Position numbers and translations under genes: made by a program. This document shows, in pieces, positions 44,022-54,268 of a DNA stretch of 64,000 nt. The notes beneath the pieces were generated by a model. The model saw only the letters and a program-made list of their open reading frames with translations. It searched no databases and was not told the DNA's origin. The stretch's first letter is position 1; each line of letters starts with the position of its first letter. The stretch is taken from contig LWTK01000011.1 of NCBI GenBank assembly GCA_003326205.1, forward strand, positions 62,001 to 126,000, in the 5' to 3' direction. The stretch comes from Nostoc sp. ATCC 43529. GTDB taxonomy: Bacteria > Cyanobacteriota > Cyanobacteriia > Cyanobacteriales > Nostocaceae.

Positions 44022-44051
44022 AACCCAACAAAGCAACATGTCTGTTGGGTT
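44022..44051. repeat. Hairpin aacccaaca / tgttgggtt
   Basis: A 9-bp stem with a 12-base loop. It lies far from any stop codon, so a dispersed hairpin repeat is more likely than a terminator. Confidence 0.5.
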
Positions 44052-44440
44052 ATGTCTCTCAAATACCACTTACTTTTCGTCAAGAAACCTTTCTAAGGTA
44101 AGGCTTTTGGAACCTACAATCAATATCATTCCTTTGTCAGGCTGTGCCAAATTCTGTTGACTTATATAAACAAAATTTTTAATTGCCTCTTGTTTTTTTG
44201 CACAATCTATGCAAATCTCATAAATAATACTGTAAGTTGATTGACTTACCGTATTTTAAGTGAAAAATTGAGTAAGTTAGCCAATAAACTCAAATTTAGT
44301 TTCTTGAGAGTATGTCTGGGACTGGGGGAGATGGGGAGTAGAGGAGTGGAGGGGCAGAGGGGCATTTGCAGTAAGTCTTTTCGCTCCGCTCCCTATCCTC
44401 TTTCGCATGACCAATCCCCAAAATTTAGGAGATTAAGATC

Positions 44441-45345
44441 GTGAGTACAAATTTATCTGAGTCAGGCAATAGTTCTATCACTTCTTCGCAACTGAATTTA
44501 GAGGCTGATGTTCTAGTCATTGGGGGCGGTCCATCAGCGACTTGGGCGGCTTGGAATGCTGCTGCCCAAGGAGCAAAAGTGATACTGGTAGACAAAGGCT
44601 ACTGCGGTACGAGTGGAGCAACAGCACCCTCTGGTACTGGTGTTTGGTATGTGCCGCCCGATCCCCAACAACGGGAAGAGGCTATGGCTAGTCGGGAAGC
44701 TTTAGGAGGTTTCCTGTCAGAACGCTCTTGGATGGAGCGTGTATTGGATCAAACTTATACAAATCTGAATAAACTTTCAGATTGGGGCTGACTATCTAAC
44801 ACAACTTCTTATTGCCATTTGACCGCATGGGCATTAACCCCTTCACCCAACTTTTCCCTGTGACTCTGCGTTTGGAGGGAACAGTACGCGGTACGGGTGG
44901 AATTCGGATTGTTGATTATACCTGCGCTACTACCGTACCCGGTCTTTATGCTGCTGGTGATGCTGCAACACGAGAATTAATTTGTGGTGGCTTTACTGGT
45001 GGTGGTAGTCATAACGCCGCCTGGGCAACCTCTTCGGGATATTGGGCAGGTGAGGCGGCAGCAAACTACGCCCGTCAACTAGGAACTAAAGCTAATCAAC
45101 GTTCCGTGTGAGGACTGGGAGAAACTGGGATAGCTTCCGAAAAAGGTAGCAGCAATAGTTTTGTTCCCTCAGAAGTGACTAAAGCAGTCCAAGCCGAAGT
45201 ATTCTTGGGCTGGAAACCTGGAGGTACTCCAGCAGGTCTGAGAGAACAATCTGCCCGAATGTTTATTGGTCGGAGCAATTTACCTACTGATTCTCAGGGC
45301 AGGATTCAGCCTTGGAGCAGCCAGCCTAATTCCCAGTCAAACTAA
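44441..45345 (+). pseudogene. Decayed FAD-dependent oxidoreductase (succinate dehydrogenase/fumarate reductase flavoprotein type)
   Basis: The gene starts at GTG 44441 after TTAGGAG. The first piece (to 44791) has the FAD motif VIGGGPSATWAAWNAAAQGA and a DKGYCGTSGATAPSG loop. The central part is missing. The C-terminal piece (44812-45111) is in another frame and has the second FAD motif TVPGLYAAGDAA followed by GGGSHNAAWATSSGY. A stop at 45109-45111 and then readable sequence (GLGETGIASEKGSS..) to 45345 follow. At least one large deletion, a frameshift and a nonsense change have inactivated it. The tail from about 45210 looks unrelated to the family. Confidence 0.75.
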
Positions 45346-46001
45346 CTAAATGAGCCAAAACCGTTCAGTAAGCTTAAACCTGAAAGTCTGGTAGTGGTGT
45401 GACAAGGCTAAAATGTTGCAAAAAAATTGTAGTGGTTCATCGCATTAGTTATGAGGACTTATAGATCCCCGACTTCTTAAAGAAGTCGGGGATCTTACCA
45501 CTAGCGATCGCAATATGTGAACCTGCCCTTTATTCACACCCTTGCTGAGGGAATTATTGCTCTGGTGTAATCAACAGGAGAGAAAAAATCTCGCTCTCAA
45601 ACTCTATCGATCTGAAGTTTTTAATTATAGCATCGTTCTTTAATTTTTTAAAATTTGATAACTCTGCTTGCAATAATAATTATTAGTTTGACTATAAACA
45701 AATAGTTAAATCAAAAATTAGGACATTTAGAATTTTCAAATTTATTAATTTATTTAGGAGATTTTCAAATTTAGTTATTATCAATACTACACTATGAGAT
45801 TAATTAACTGTAACCTAAATAATCGACATGATAGCAAGCAAAGATTTTTTAAGTTTTGATTCAGGCTGAAAAACTATCGATCAAGATATTTTCAATGGTT
45901 TTATTTTGTCTAGTCAGACCAAGAAACGCCAGAATCATTGATAACAAAGTTCTTCATTGCTTTCATGCCAAACAAATTTCGCCACTAGGCGAAGATTAGC
46001 T
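45346..46001. other. AT-rich intergenic region
   Basis: About 650 bases, no supportable gene. It contains the strong hairpin at 45463-45495. Confidence 0.5.
45463..45495. repeat. Hairpin agatccccgacttct / agaagtcggggatct
   Basis: A perfect 15-bp stem with a three-base loop. A degenerate relative appears near 47731-47775. It is likely a dispersed hairpin repeat and possibly also a terminator. Confidence 0.7.
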
Positions 46002-46163
46002 ATGTTAAATCGACTAGCTAGTCAGTTTTTAGCTAGAAAAATCGGCGAAGCTTATTTAATACTGAAGTTGACTAAGCAAGCTGATATAGGGAGTCTAAAG
46101 AAGGTGAATTTGAAATACAGTAATATTACTGGAGAAGAAACCAATGTTATTTGGACAACTTGA
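46002..46163 (+). CDS. Possible small gene, or first half of a frameshifted one
   Basis: A 53-codon frame (MLNRLASQFLARKIGEAYLI..) with a helical, basic N-terminus. It overlaps the next small frame by 20 bases in a different register. The codons look ordinary, but no family is recognised. It could be the upstream half of a broken gene that continues in the 46144 frame. Confidence 0.25.
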   Translation: MLNRLASQFLARKIGEAYLILKLTKQADIGSLKKVNLKYSNITGEETNVIWTT

Positions 46164-46350
46164 AAGAGAATCTTTGTATGGAGAAATTTGGTCAGTTTGG
46201 CAAACAACTAAATTGCCAGAACATTTACAGTTACTGGTAGATCAAGAACAAGTAAAATATGATATTTGGGAATTGCAAAGCCAAAAGCCTGATTTTAAGA
46301 CTACTCCTGTTAGTGGCGATCGCACTTATAGTACAACAAGGCAAAACTAA
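46144..46350 (+). CDS. Possible small hypothetical protein
   Basis: A 68-codon frame preceded by ggagaag 7 to 13 bases upstream. It encodes an acidic, Trp-rich peptide (LYGEIWSVWQTTKLPEHLQL). The codons look natural but nothing is recognised. See the overlapping 46002 frame. Confidence 0.35.
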   Translation: MLFGQLERESLYGEIWSVWQTTKLPEHLQLLVDQEQVKYDIWELQSQKPDFKTTPVSGDRTYSTTRQN

Positions 46351-46463
46351 AACTGAGTTAGCAGTTAGGAATTAAGAATTATTCTCCTTGTCTCCCTCAT
46401 CTCCCTCCTGTTCATACTGCAAACCTATTGAGCATCACATAGCAAGAGAAGGAATCAATAACG

Positions 46464-47531
46464 ATGCCACACCTGTTTGAACCATTCAGGATTCGAGAAG
46501 TTACTTTTCGCAACCGCATCGCCGTTTCACCGATGTGTCAATATTCAAGTACAAATGGATACGCCAACGATTGGCATATGATACATCTGGCTTCTCGTGC
46601 AGTTGGCGGTGCAGGTACAGTGCTAACAGAAGCGGCAGCTGTGGAACCACGCGGACGTATTAGCCCCCAAGATTTGGGCATTTGGTCAGATGCACACATC
46701 CAAACTTTAGCCAAGATTGTGGGATTGATTCACAACTTTGGAGCTGTTGCAGGAATCCAACTTGCTCATGCAGGCAGAAAGGCCAGCACCGCCAAACCGA
46801 GTAAGGGAGGAAAAGTACTCGATGAATCTCAGGAAGGTTGGCGTCCCTTGATTTCCAGCAGTGCCATCGCTTTTAGCAAAGATAGCCCTGTGCCCGAAGC
46901 CTTAAGTATTGAGGGAATTCAAGAAGTTATTGACGCCTTTGTTCAAGCTGCTAAACGTTCTCTGCAAGCTGGTTTCAAGGTTGTTGAAATCCATGCTGCC
47001 CACGGTTACTTACTACACCAGTTTCTCTCACCCCTATCTAACCATCGTGAAGATGATTATGGTGGTAGCTTTGAAAACCGTACTCGTTTGTTAATAGAAG
47101 TAGTTCAAGGAGTCCGAGAGGTTTGGCCTCAAACACATCCACTTTGGGTACGCATTTCCGCCACCGACTGGGTAGACAAGGGCTGGGACATTGAGCAGAG
47201 TATCGCTTTAAGTGACAAACTTAAGTCTCTAGGAGTCGATCTCATCGATACTTCATCAGGTGGGCTAATTCCAGGGATCAACATCCCAGTTAAACCTGGT
47301 TATCAAACTCAATTTGCCGAACGCATCCGCCGTGAAGCTAATATCCAGACAGGAGCCGTAGGGTTAATTACATCTCCAGAACAAGCTGACGAACTGATTC
47401 GCAAAGAAGCAGCTGATATAGTGCTTTTGGGACGCGAACTACTCCGCAACCCTTACTGGCCACATCTGGCAGCCAAACAACTCGGACACGATAAACTTTG
47501 GCCTGTTCAGTATGACCGCGCTTGGCTGTGA
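46464..47531 (+). CDS. Old Yellow Enzyme-family NADH:flavin oxidoreductase (YqjM-like)
   Basis: A 355-residue FMN enzyme that reduces activated C=C bonds with NADPH. RNRIAVSPMCQYSS is the class III (YqjM) flavin loop with its Cys, and LAHAGRKAS, HAAHGYLLHQFLSPLSNHR (substrate-binding His pair region) and VLLGRELLRNPYWP are diagnostic. It is complete and of normal length. The upstream gap has no clear operon partner. Confidence 0.9.
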   Translation: MPHLFEPFRIREVTFRNRIAVSPMCQYSSTNGYANDWHMIHLASRAVGGAGTVLTEAAAVEPRGRISPQDLGIWSDAHIQTLAKIVGLIHNFGAVAGIQLAHAGRKASTAKPSKGGKVLDESQEGWRPLISSSAIAFSKDSPVPEALSIEGIQEVIDAFVQAAKRSLQAGFKVVEIHAAHGYLLHQFLSPLSNHREDDYGGSFENRTRLLIEVVQGVREVWPQTHPLWVRISATDWVDKGWDIEQSIALSDKLKSLGVDLIDTSSGGLIPGINIPVKPGYQTQFAERIRREANIQTGAVGLITSPEQADELIRKEAADIVLLGRELLRNPYWPHLAAKQLGHDKLWPVQYDRAWL

Positions 47532-47866
47532 TGGGGACTGGTGATTATAAGATGGTTTGGCAGGTTGTCAAATAGAAATGCGATCGCCTTAAATATTACA
47601 AATCCATTTCTAGCCCTTGAGGCGATCGCAACGCAACTGCCCGCTCAAACAAAATTATTTGATATTTTAAGAAGTAAAGGAACTAGGGATCAATGCGATC
47701 GCGAGTGTGTCAACATAATTTATGGGATTATAACGTGCAAGATTCCCAACTTCTTCATAAACTCGGGAATCTGAACAACTCAAGTCCAACAAAATTATTT
47801 GATGCTTTAAATTAGCAACCTCAAATTAATGATGGTAGATGACTGAGGCTGCAATTTCAAGCATGA
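47532..47866. other. Gap with a partial hairpin repeat
   Basis: About 335 bases with two HIP1 sites and a decayed agattcccaacttctt/gggaatct hairpin at about 47731-47775. The open frame over it has no protein character. Confidence 0.45.
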
Positions 47867-48316
47867 TTACTCTTCTTCTTCCCCGAATATTTCATCTATT
47901 AGTTCTTGCGCTCGTTCGTCTGAAATTCTTAAGGCTTCCTGAAGTTCAGAGATATAATCTTGTTCAATTTCCGGTACTTCTTCATCAATACCCACCACTA
48001 AGATAGCGGTGATATATGCAGCTTCTCGATAAGCTCTATTTGGTAAAGATTCGATCGCTTGGGCTACTAAGTCTTCAGGTTCTTCTTCTTCAATCAAGCT
48101 GATGACTTTCTCGGTCAATTCTTCAAAGTCATCATCACAGTAATCTTCAAATAAACCAACCTGACCCAGAAATTCACTCAAAGCATATTCTTCTGTTGAA
48201 GAAATACCTTCACCATCAGCAGCTGCGGAAAAAAGTCCCAAAATTGCGATCGCAACTTCTGGTTCTAAAGCAACTGAACTAGCACTACCGCCTTTGGGCA
48301 ACCTGCGTTGAGGCAT
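47867..48316 (-). CDS. TerB-like acidic protein
   Basis: A 149-residue very acidic protein. EPEVAIAILGLFSAAADGEGISSTEEYAL near residue 18 is the TerB-type acidic metal-binding helix pair, and AYREAAYITAILVVGIDEEVPEIEQDYI the second. The C-terminus is EEEE. TerB domains occur in tellurite-resistance and stress proteins; the function here is unknown. It is a single gene between repeats. Confidence 0.75.
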   Translation of the reverse strand: MPQRRLPKGGSASSVALEPEVAIAILGLFSAAADGEGISSTEEYALSEFLGQVGLFEDYCDDDFEELTEKVISLIEEEEPEDLVAQAIESLPNRAYREAAYITAILVVGIDEEVPEIEQDYISELQEALRISDERAQELIDEIFGEEEE

Positions 48317-48660
48317 AATTATCCTTTAAAAGTTACGTGATATTTGAGGAAGTAATACCTTACGGTTTATACAGCCTCGTAGATTTAGGATTCCCAAAAA
48401 ATGAGTAAAAATACAAATGCTATTGGTTATCAATATGAATATTTGTTTCACAAAAAATACGCAGAGAAATCTATCCTCTGCGTATAAAGACGGTTAATTA
48501 GGGATTGGGGACTGGTGACTGGGTACTGGGGATTGAATAATAAGGTATTCAGGATTTCAAATTGGGTGTTGGGGTTTAATCATCCCTTTGCCATCTAATA
48601 TTTCTCCACTAGTCCCTACTCTTTACTCCCCAGTCACCAGTCACCAGTCCCCAGTCGCTT
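48317..48660. repeat. Gap with ggtgactgg/ccagtcacc tandem repeats
   Basis: ggggactggtgactgggtac units near 48505-48535 and their complement (cagtcaccagtcaccagtcc) near 48635-48660 form opposed repeats in the gap between the TerB-like gene and ilvB. No gene is seen. Confidence 0.6.
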
Positions 48661-50580
48661 CTACAACTTCGTTCCACACTCAGCACAGAAGTTATGCGTA
48701 GGAGCATTTTTCGCATTGCAGTGACCACAATAAACTGGCTCTGCTGGGGCTTTGGGTGCTTGCTTGGGCAAGCCGACCATTTGAGCGTTGCTCTTACCAG
48801 GAGCTACCATTGGATAGCAATTTTCGTCTTTGGTAACGTGGACATTCACAATTACCGGGCCGTTGTGTGCCAGCATTTCGGCGATCCCATCTTTTAATTC
48901 GGTGCGATCGCGGATTACCATGCCCTTTATCCCGTAGGCTTTTGCCAATAACTCAATGTCTGGCATTCCTACTTCCATGTTCGAGGATGAGTAACGTTCG
49001 CCATAGAAGGCTTGCTGCCACTGGCGTACCATCCCTTGCCAGCCATTATTAATAATTAGAGTCTTGACATTGATGCCATACTGTGCTAAAGTTCCAAGTT
49101 CTTGTAAGCACATCTGGAAACTAGCATCGCCACTAATACAGATCACTTCTTCATCGGGAAACGCAACTTTCGCGCCCATAGCCGCAGGTAGGCCAAAACC
49201 CATCGTTCCTAGACCTGCGCTAGAAATCCAGCGTCTTGGGCCGTTTTTGAGGAATTGTGCTGCCCACATTTGATGTTGTCCGACATCTGTGGTGTAGAAG
49301 GCGTTGGGTGCTTGGCGGCTAACTTCTACAATGACTTCTTGGGGTGAAATGCTGTCGGAATGGTGTGGTACTACTAGGGGATACTCTTCGCGCCAACGGT
49401 TAACTTTAGTTAACCACTCTTGGTTTTGATTTGGTGTTGGCTTGACGCCTGTGTCTTTGCAGCGACGCAACAAGTCAATCAGCACGTTACGCACGTCGCC
49501 GACGATGGGCACTTCAGGTATCCGGTTTTTGCCGACTTCTGCGGGGTCGATGTCGATGTGAATTACTTTGGCGCGGGAGGCGAATTCGTCTAATTTGCCT
49601 GTAACGCGATCGTCAAATCTTGCACCGACGCAAATTAGCAAGTCGCAATCGCTAACGGCAAAGTTGGCGTAAGCGGTGCCATGCATTCCCAACATTCCCA
49701 AAGCTAGGGGATGATGTTCGTCAAAGGCACCGATCCCCATTAAGGTTGTGGTGACGGGGATATTGAATAACTCAGCTAATTGTTTGATTTGTTCGTGGGC
49801 ACCAGCGGCGATCGCACCACCACCTACATATAGTAGCGGACGGCGACTTTCAGTAATCAACCCAATTGCTGCTTGAATTTGTCGGGGATTTCCCTTGACC
49901 GTAGGACGATAACCGCGTAACTTCACTGAACCTGGTTTCACAGGCACATAGTCAAATTCTTCTAAAGCTACATCCTTGGGCACATCAATTAAAACTGGCC
50001 CTGGGCGCCCCGTGCTAGCGATGTGAAAGGCTTCAGCCACAATTCGCGCCATATCTTTGGGATCGCGCACTACATAGGAGTGCTTCACAATTGGTAGCGT
50101 AATCCCATAAATATCGGTTTCTTGAAACGCATCTGTACCGATCGCTGGACGTGAAACCTGTCCCGTGACTACAATCATCGGGATGGAATCCATGTAGGCT
50201 GTAGCGATGCCTGTTACCAAGTTTGTTGCTCCTGGGCCAGAAGTACCAAAGCATACTCCTACCTTACCCGTGGCACGCGCGTAACCGTCGGCAGCGTGGG
50301 CTGCGCCTTGTTCGTGTCTCACTAAAATGTGCTTAATTGCACCAGTAGCTTCCACTTTGTACAGGTCGTCGTAAATTGGCAGAATCGCCCCACCGGGATA
50401 ACCAAAAATATACTCAACACCGTGGCGATGAAGGCTGTCAAGCAGAGCAAAACCGCCAGATGCACGTTTGGGCACGACTGGCGGGTTTGAATTACGGGAG
50501 TGTTTCTGATTCTCGGTTTGTGGAATACTGATTTGGGAAGGCAATTCTCCAACGGAGACACTTTGTGAACGCACGGTCAA
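48661..50580 (-). CDS. ilvB: Acetolactate synthase large subunit with a C-terminal zinc ribbon
   Basis: A 639-residue thiamine-diphosphate enzyme that makes acetolactate, the first step of branched-chain amino-acid synthesis. [15 protein letters not shown] and [19 protein letters not shown] give the catalytic Glu, [20 protein letters not shown] is present, and the ThDP site is [19 protein letters not shown]. Residues after about 605 add a zinc ribbon: [22 protein letters not shown], two CxxC pairs that are not part of E. coli IlvB. No ilvN is adjacent. Confidence 0.93.
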   Translation of the reverse strand: MTVRSQSVSVGELPSQISIPQTENQKHSRNSNPPVVPKRASGGFALLDSLHRHGVEYIFGYPGGAILPIYDDLYKVEATGAIKHILVRHEQGAAHAADGYARATGKVGVCFGTSGPGATNLVTGIATAYMDSIPMIVVTGQVSRPAIGTDAFQETDIYGITLPIVKHSYVVRDPKDMARIVAEAFHIASTGRPGPVLIDVPKDVALEEFDYVPVKPGSVKLRGYRPTVKGNPRQIQAAIGLITESRRPLLYVGGGAIAAGAHEQIKQLAELFNIPVTTTLMGIGAFDEHHPLALGMLGMHGTAYANFAVSDCDLLICVGARFDDRVTGKLDEFASRAKVIHIDIDPAEVGKNRIPEVPIVGDVRNVLIDLLRRCKDTGVKPTPNQNQEWLTKVNRWREEYPLVVPHHSDSISPQEVIVEVSRQAPNAFYTTDVGQHQMWAAQFLKNGPRRWISSAGLGTMGFGLPAAMGAKVAFPDEEVICISGDASFQMCLQELGTLAQYGINVKTLIINNGWQGMVRQWQQAFYGERYSSSNMEVGMPDIELLAKAYGIKGMVIRDRTELKDGIAEMLAHNGPVIVNVHVTKDENCYPMVAPGKSNAQMVGLPKQAPKAPAEPVYCGHCNAKNAPTHNFCAECGTKL

Positions 50581-50711
50581 ACCTCAGACTATAGCTAAAG
50601 TTAATGCTGACTTCTGTAGTTAAGATTTCATTTTAATAGAAAACTTCAATTAAATCCCGATTAATTTAATTTATAGATTAAAAATAAAGCCAGATTATTA
50701 GCCTACATTAC

Positions 50712-51974
50712 TTAAATTACGTCTTGCAAGACTCTGCGGGTATTTTGCCAAGCCCAAACGCCGACAACTACGACAACAATACTCATGACGACAAGCACCG
50801 TTCTCAATCCCAAAGCGTCAGTTAATGGGCCGGTAATTGCTAAGGGTGCAGATAAGGCGATGTTGACAGCATGATTTTGAAAGCCAAATACTTTACCATG
50901 CATTGTGGATGGTGTTTGCTGTTGAATTAAAGTTTGCATAGGCACACCAATAAAGGCAGCACCAATACCTAAGATTGCACACAGTCCAAGGGCTACCATT
51001 AAATTGTGCGTGAAAGTGAACACTCCTAAAACTAGGGCTATCATCAAAAATCCAATTAAAGGTAAGGGCTTGTGGTGCAATCTATCGCCCCAGTGACCTA
51101 AAAGCGCCGCACCCAATACCATACCTACACCGGCTGCAGCTAAGAAAAAGCCAAACTGTTTTTCTTTGAGACCAAATTCTTCCGCTAATCGAATCGTCAA
51201 CACCGTTAACGCTGCAAACACACAATATAAGGTTGTCAGTTGCAGCATAGCGTTCAAGACCAAACGATTTTTCTTGAGATAGCGCAGACTCGCGGTAAAT
51301 TCAGCCCAAGGGTGATTTTCTTGTTGATGTTCCTTTGGTGGTTTGTGTTCTTTAAATTTAATGGGCTGCATAATCCCAGCCGATAATATGTAGAGTCCAC
51401 CAACCACAAGTTCTTGACCGTATTCTTCACCCATCAAGCTTTTCGCCAAACTCAAAATCGGTTCTCCTACGGCAAAGCCAACAATTAAAGCTCCCATCAT
51501 GGTGCTGCTAAATAGTGCGTTGGCTGCTAACAAATTTTCTCGCTTCACCAACAAAGGAATGGCTGCTTGCTCAGCTGGGGCAAAGAACTGTGTGACTGTG
51601 GAAATTGCAAAAGTCAGGATTAAGAGAATCAAAAACTCCCTTGGTAACAAAGGAAGACACAGCGTTAATATTCCACGTACAACATCTGAGCCGACCATAA
51701 TCAGCTTTTTTGGCAAACGGTCAACAAAAATACCGCCGGCAGAACCAAACAAAATCGCTGGTATTGTAAACGATAGCATCAAAGTTGAATACATCGAGTT
51801 TTCTGCCAACCCAGGAAGCGGTGAGTAGTTCTCCAAGAGAGCAATCATCAAAACAAAGAAGACTTTATCTGCTAACTGGGACACTAATTGCCCAATCCAC
51901 AGCAGCATAAAACCACGGTTTTTTAGCAGTGCGCTAAAGCCATTATTAACAGCGGCAGGTTCTGTTGGAAACAT
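50712..51974 (-). CDS. MFS transporter
   Basis: A 420-residue protein with about 12 hydrophobic helices. GFMLLWIGQLVSQLADKVFF opens it, GGIFVDRLPKKLIMVGSDVVRG is the loop 2-3 motif, and LLGHWGDRLHHK is the loop 8-9 counterpart. The sequence is of the type seen in bacterial drug or macrolide-type exporters, but the substrate is unknown. The upstream gap has a repeated ggcatgggg block. Confidence 0.82.
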   Translation of the reverse strand: MFPTEPAAVNNGFSALLKNRGFMLLWIGQLVSQLADKVFFVLMIALLENYSPLPGLAENSMYSTLMLSFTIPAILFGSAGGIFVDRLPKKLIMVGSDVVRGILTLCLPLLPREFLILLILTFAISTVTQFFAPAEQAAIPLLVKRENLLAANALFSSTMMGALIVGFAVGEPILSLAKSLMGEEYGQELVVGGLYILSAGIMQPIKFKEHKPPKEHQQENHPWAEFTASLRYLKKNRLVLNAMLQLTTLYCVFAALTVLTIRLAEEFGLKEKQFGFFLAAAGVGMVLGAALLGHWGDRLHHKPLPLIGFLMIALVLGVFTFTHNLMVALGLCAILGIGAAFIGVPMQTLIQQQTPSTMHGKVFGFQNHAVNIALSAPLAITGPLTDALGLRTVLVVMSIVVVVVGVWAWQNTRRVLQDVI

Positions 51975-52161
51975 CAGTTACTTTGGGTAGATGGGGCATG
52001 GGATATAGGGTATGGGGCACTTGTACTGAGCGTTCGCGTAGCGTCTCGTAGAGAAGTTGAAGTATAGGGCATGGGGCATGGCGAAGAATAAATGCTAACT
52101 CGTAACTCCTAACTCCTAACTCCTCATTCCTAACTCCTGTTTACTTACTCCATTGTCCGGA

Positions 52162-52722
52162 TTAATTTGCTTCATAGCGTTCTAACAGCATACGCAAAAA
52201 TGCAGCTGCACTCAGATGGCCTTTGGGGGGAAAAATTCCAATGGATGAATCTACCCACCAACCCTGTACAGTTTCAGGCGATCGCCAAATTGACATATGA
52301 TCGACTGCTGGTTCTGCATAAAAGTTATTTTGCCCACTACCAAGCAAACTAGAACTCCAATGGGTGAAATAATCATGACTCATCCGATGAATTGGGAAAT
52401 TCCCCTGTAATGGCACCCCCCATCCATCTATAGCAATAAACGCTTTCACACGACCACCCAACAGTTGCCACAAATGCGCCGCACCTATCGCCCCGACAAC
52501 CCCAGCACTAAAGCTAATAAATATCAGTGGCGATTCCAAAGAGTTGTTGAGGCGATGGCGCAAAAACTCAAAAATGTGCAAAGCTGATAAACTCAAAAAG
52601 TCTTTTACCGGAAAAATGAGTATATTAGCTTGATTTTGGTCTATTGAGCCATCGAACAATCCCGATATAAAAGATTCAGTGAAGGTGCGATCGTGGATTC
52701 CAGGGCAAATAATTATACTCAT
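52162..52722 (-). CDS. Alpha/beta-hydrolase-like cyanobacterial protein
   Basis: About 186 residues from the ATG at 52722. IIICPGIHD opens with the oxyanion strand, FISFSAGVVGA gives a nucleophile elbow (Ser-Phe-Ser-Ala-Gly, first Gly replaced by Ser), IDGW a possible acid, and VDHMSIWRSPE a possible His. This would be a complete triad in a small hydrolase. The substrate is unknown. Confidence 0.65.
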   Translation of the reverse strand: MSIIICPGIHDRTFTESFISGLFDGSIDQNQANILIFPVKDFLSLSALHIFEFLRHRLNNSLESPLIFISFSAGVVGAIGAAHLWQLLGGRVKAFIAIDGWGVPLQGNFPIHRMSHDYFTHWSSSLLGSGQNNFYAEPAVDHMSIWRSPETVQGWWVDSSIGIFPPKGHLSAAAFLRMLLERYEAN

Positions 52723-52752
52723 ATGTCTGTTGCGTGTTAGCAGCTTGCACAA

Positions 52753-53111
52753 TTACTAATAACTTAAACGAGCCTGTGAGCGTCGCGCCTACTACCCGTA
52801 CTTGACAATCGCAACAACTTTTTTGATATAACTAGCCGCTTTGAAAATTGGCTATGAGAGCCTCTATAATCAGGATTTTTACTTCTTTCAAAAACCTACG
52901 ATCTATAGCGGTAGTGTTAATCAGTGGTTTACTTATGCAAGTGAACGCCAGTATCCAGTAATTATCCAAGTATGTCTTTTGATGTATTATTTTGATTTTT
53001 GCACCTATCCCATCCGGGGGGATGTGATAATAATTTACTAGTAGGGGAAATGTTCAAGCTAATCCCCTAAGTTTAAATTCTCTGCACTCTGGTTATATTG
53101 AGGAAGTTATT
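52753..53111. other. Intergenic gap upstream of the ferrochelatase-family gene
   Basis: About 360 bases with no gene. GAGGA lies just before the GTG start of the next gene. Confidence 0.45.
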
Positions 53112-54233
53112 GTGGTTGCAACGCCGGAAAAACTACAACATACTCACGAGCAATTATTAGGTAAAGACCGTGTAGCTGTACTGCTTATGGGCTATGGCGA
53201 AGTCGAAAGCTACGAAGATTTCGCTAACTATAACGAACAGGCTTTAAATCTACTCACCGCCAAATTCGCACCAGTGCCAACCTGGATTTATCCGCCGCTG
53301 GCAAAACTTTTGGCGCTATTTGACCGTCATGAGTGGGGACACACACACCACGATTTCATCTCTCCACACAACGCCATCTTTGAACAACAGCGTGCTGGAA
53401 TTGAGAAGAATTTACAAGAGAAATGGGGCAATAATGTCCAAGTTTTCAAAGCTTTCAACTTCTGCGCCCCTTTCTTACCCAAACAAGTCTTGGCAGAAAT
53501 CAAAAACCAAGGCTTTGATAAGCTGCTAATTTATCCACTGCTAGTTGTTGATTCTATTTTTACTAGTGGGATTGCGATCGAGCAAGTTAATAATGCCCTT
53601 GTTGAGTTGGCTGATGGTGAAGAACACTGGGTGAAAGCACAGCGCTATATTCCTTCTTTCTTCAATGAACCAGCTTACATCGATTTGATGGCTCATCTAG
53701 TTGAGGAGAAAATTAACGCTGATTTAGCAGCAGCTTACCTACCTTCCCAAATCGGGATTGTACTGATGAATCATGGCTGTCCGCACAAAGCCAAAGGATT
53801 TACCTCGGGAATTACCGAAAGTCAGGCGCTATACGATTTAGTACGGGATAAGTTGATTAACCGCTATCCTCTAATCTCCGTAGGTTGGCTCAATCACGAT
53901 ACACCTTTGATTGAATGGACGCAGCCAAATGCACAACAAGCAGCAAGTAACTTAATTCAACTAGGTGCAAAAGTAGTGATATTTATGCCAATAGGTTTTG
54001 CTACGGAAAACCACGAAACTCTGTTGGATGTGCATCACATCATCCATGCTTTGGAAAAACAGCATTCTGGTATAAATTACGTACAAATGCCTTGCGTCAA
54101 CGACCATCCAGAATTTTTAGGGATGGCGGCTCAATGGGCTGATGCTCATATTGCACAGTTATTGTCAGAGGAAGCTGTGGCAGTTAATCCCCAATTAGCT
54201 GACCATCACCATCACCATCATCACCACCATTAA
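53112..54233 (+). CDS. Ferrochelatase-family protein ending in nine histidines
   Basis: A 373-residue protein starting at GTG 53112, preceded by GAGGA. Ferrochelatase-like features are AVLLMGYGEVES, FKAFNFCAPFLPKQV, IGIVLMNHGCPHKAKGF (equivalent to the active-site His loop) and VVIFMPIGFATENHETLLDVHHI (equivalent to the SEHxETLxExD site). The sequence differs from the standard haem-synthesis enzyme in several of these positions and has no CAB helix. The last nine residues are all His. It may handle another metal or porphyrin-like substrate, or act in metal delivery. Confidence 0.75.
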   Translation: MVATPEKLQHTHEQLLGKDRVAVLLMGYGEVESYEDFANYNEQALNLLTAKFAPVPTWIYPPLAKLLALFDRHEWGHTHHDFISPHNAIFEQQRAGIEKNLQEKWGNNVQVFKAFNFCAPFLPKQVLAEIKNQGFDKLLIYPLLVVDSIFTSGIAIEQVNNALVELADGEEHWVKAQRYIPSFFNEPAYIDLMAHLVEEKINADLAAAYLPSQIGIVLMNHGCPHKAKGFTSGITESQALYDLVRDKLINRYPLISVGWLNHDTPLIEWTQPNAQQAASNLIQLGAKVVIFMPIGFATENHETLLDVHHIIHALEKQHSGINYVQMPCVNDHPEFLGMAAQWADAHIAQLLSEEAVAVNPQLADHHHHHHHHH

Positions 54234-54248
54234 GTTTAATTTTGTAGG

Positions 54249-54268
54249 GTGGGCAAAGCTTTGCCCAC
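54249..54268. terminator. Hairpin gtgggcaaag / ctttgcccac
   Basis: A perfect 10-bp palindrome 15 bases after the stop of the His-tailed ferrochelatase-family gene. It could terminate that transcript; the gtagggtgggca form is also a known dispersed repeat shape. Confidence 0.55.

Larger units (their letters stand above)
43719..44440. other. Intergenic region upstream of phnC and the decayed oxidoreductase
   Basis: About 720 bases with no supportable gene. It contains the candidate Pho box and the hairpin at 44022-44051, and ends in the AGGAG ribosome site of the following pseudogene. Confidence 0.5.

Noticed and set aside
44241..44444. Small frame before the decayed oxidoreductase
   Set aside because: Mostly repeat-like GC-rich sequence and no recognisable protein.
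47541..47774. 77-codon frame after the Old Yellow Enzyme gene
   Set aside because: It covers HIP1 sites and a decayed hairpin repeat, with no protein-like character.
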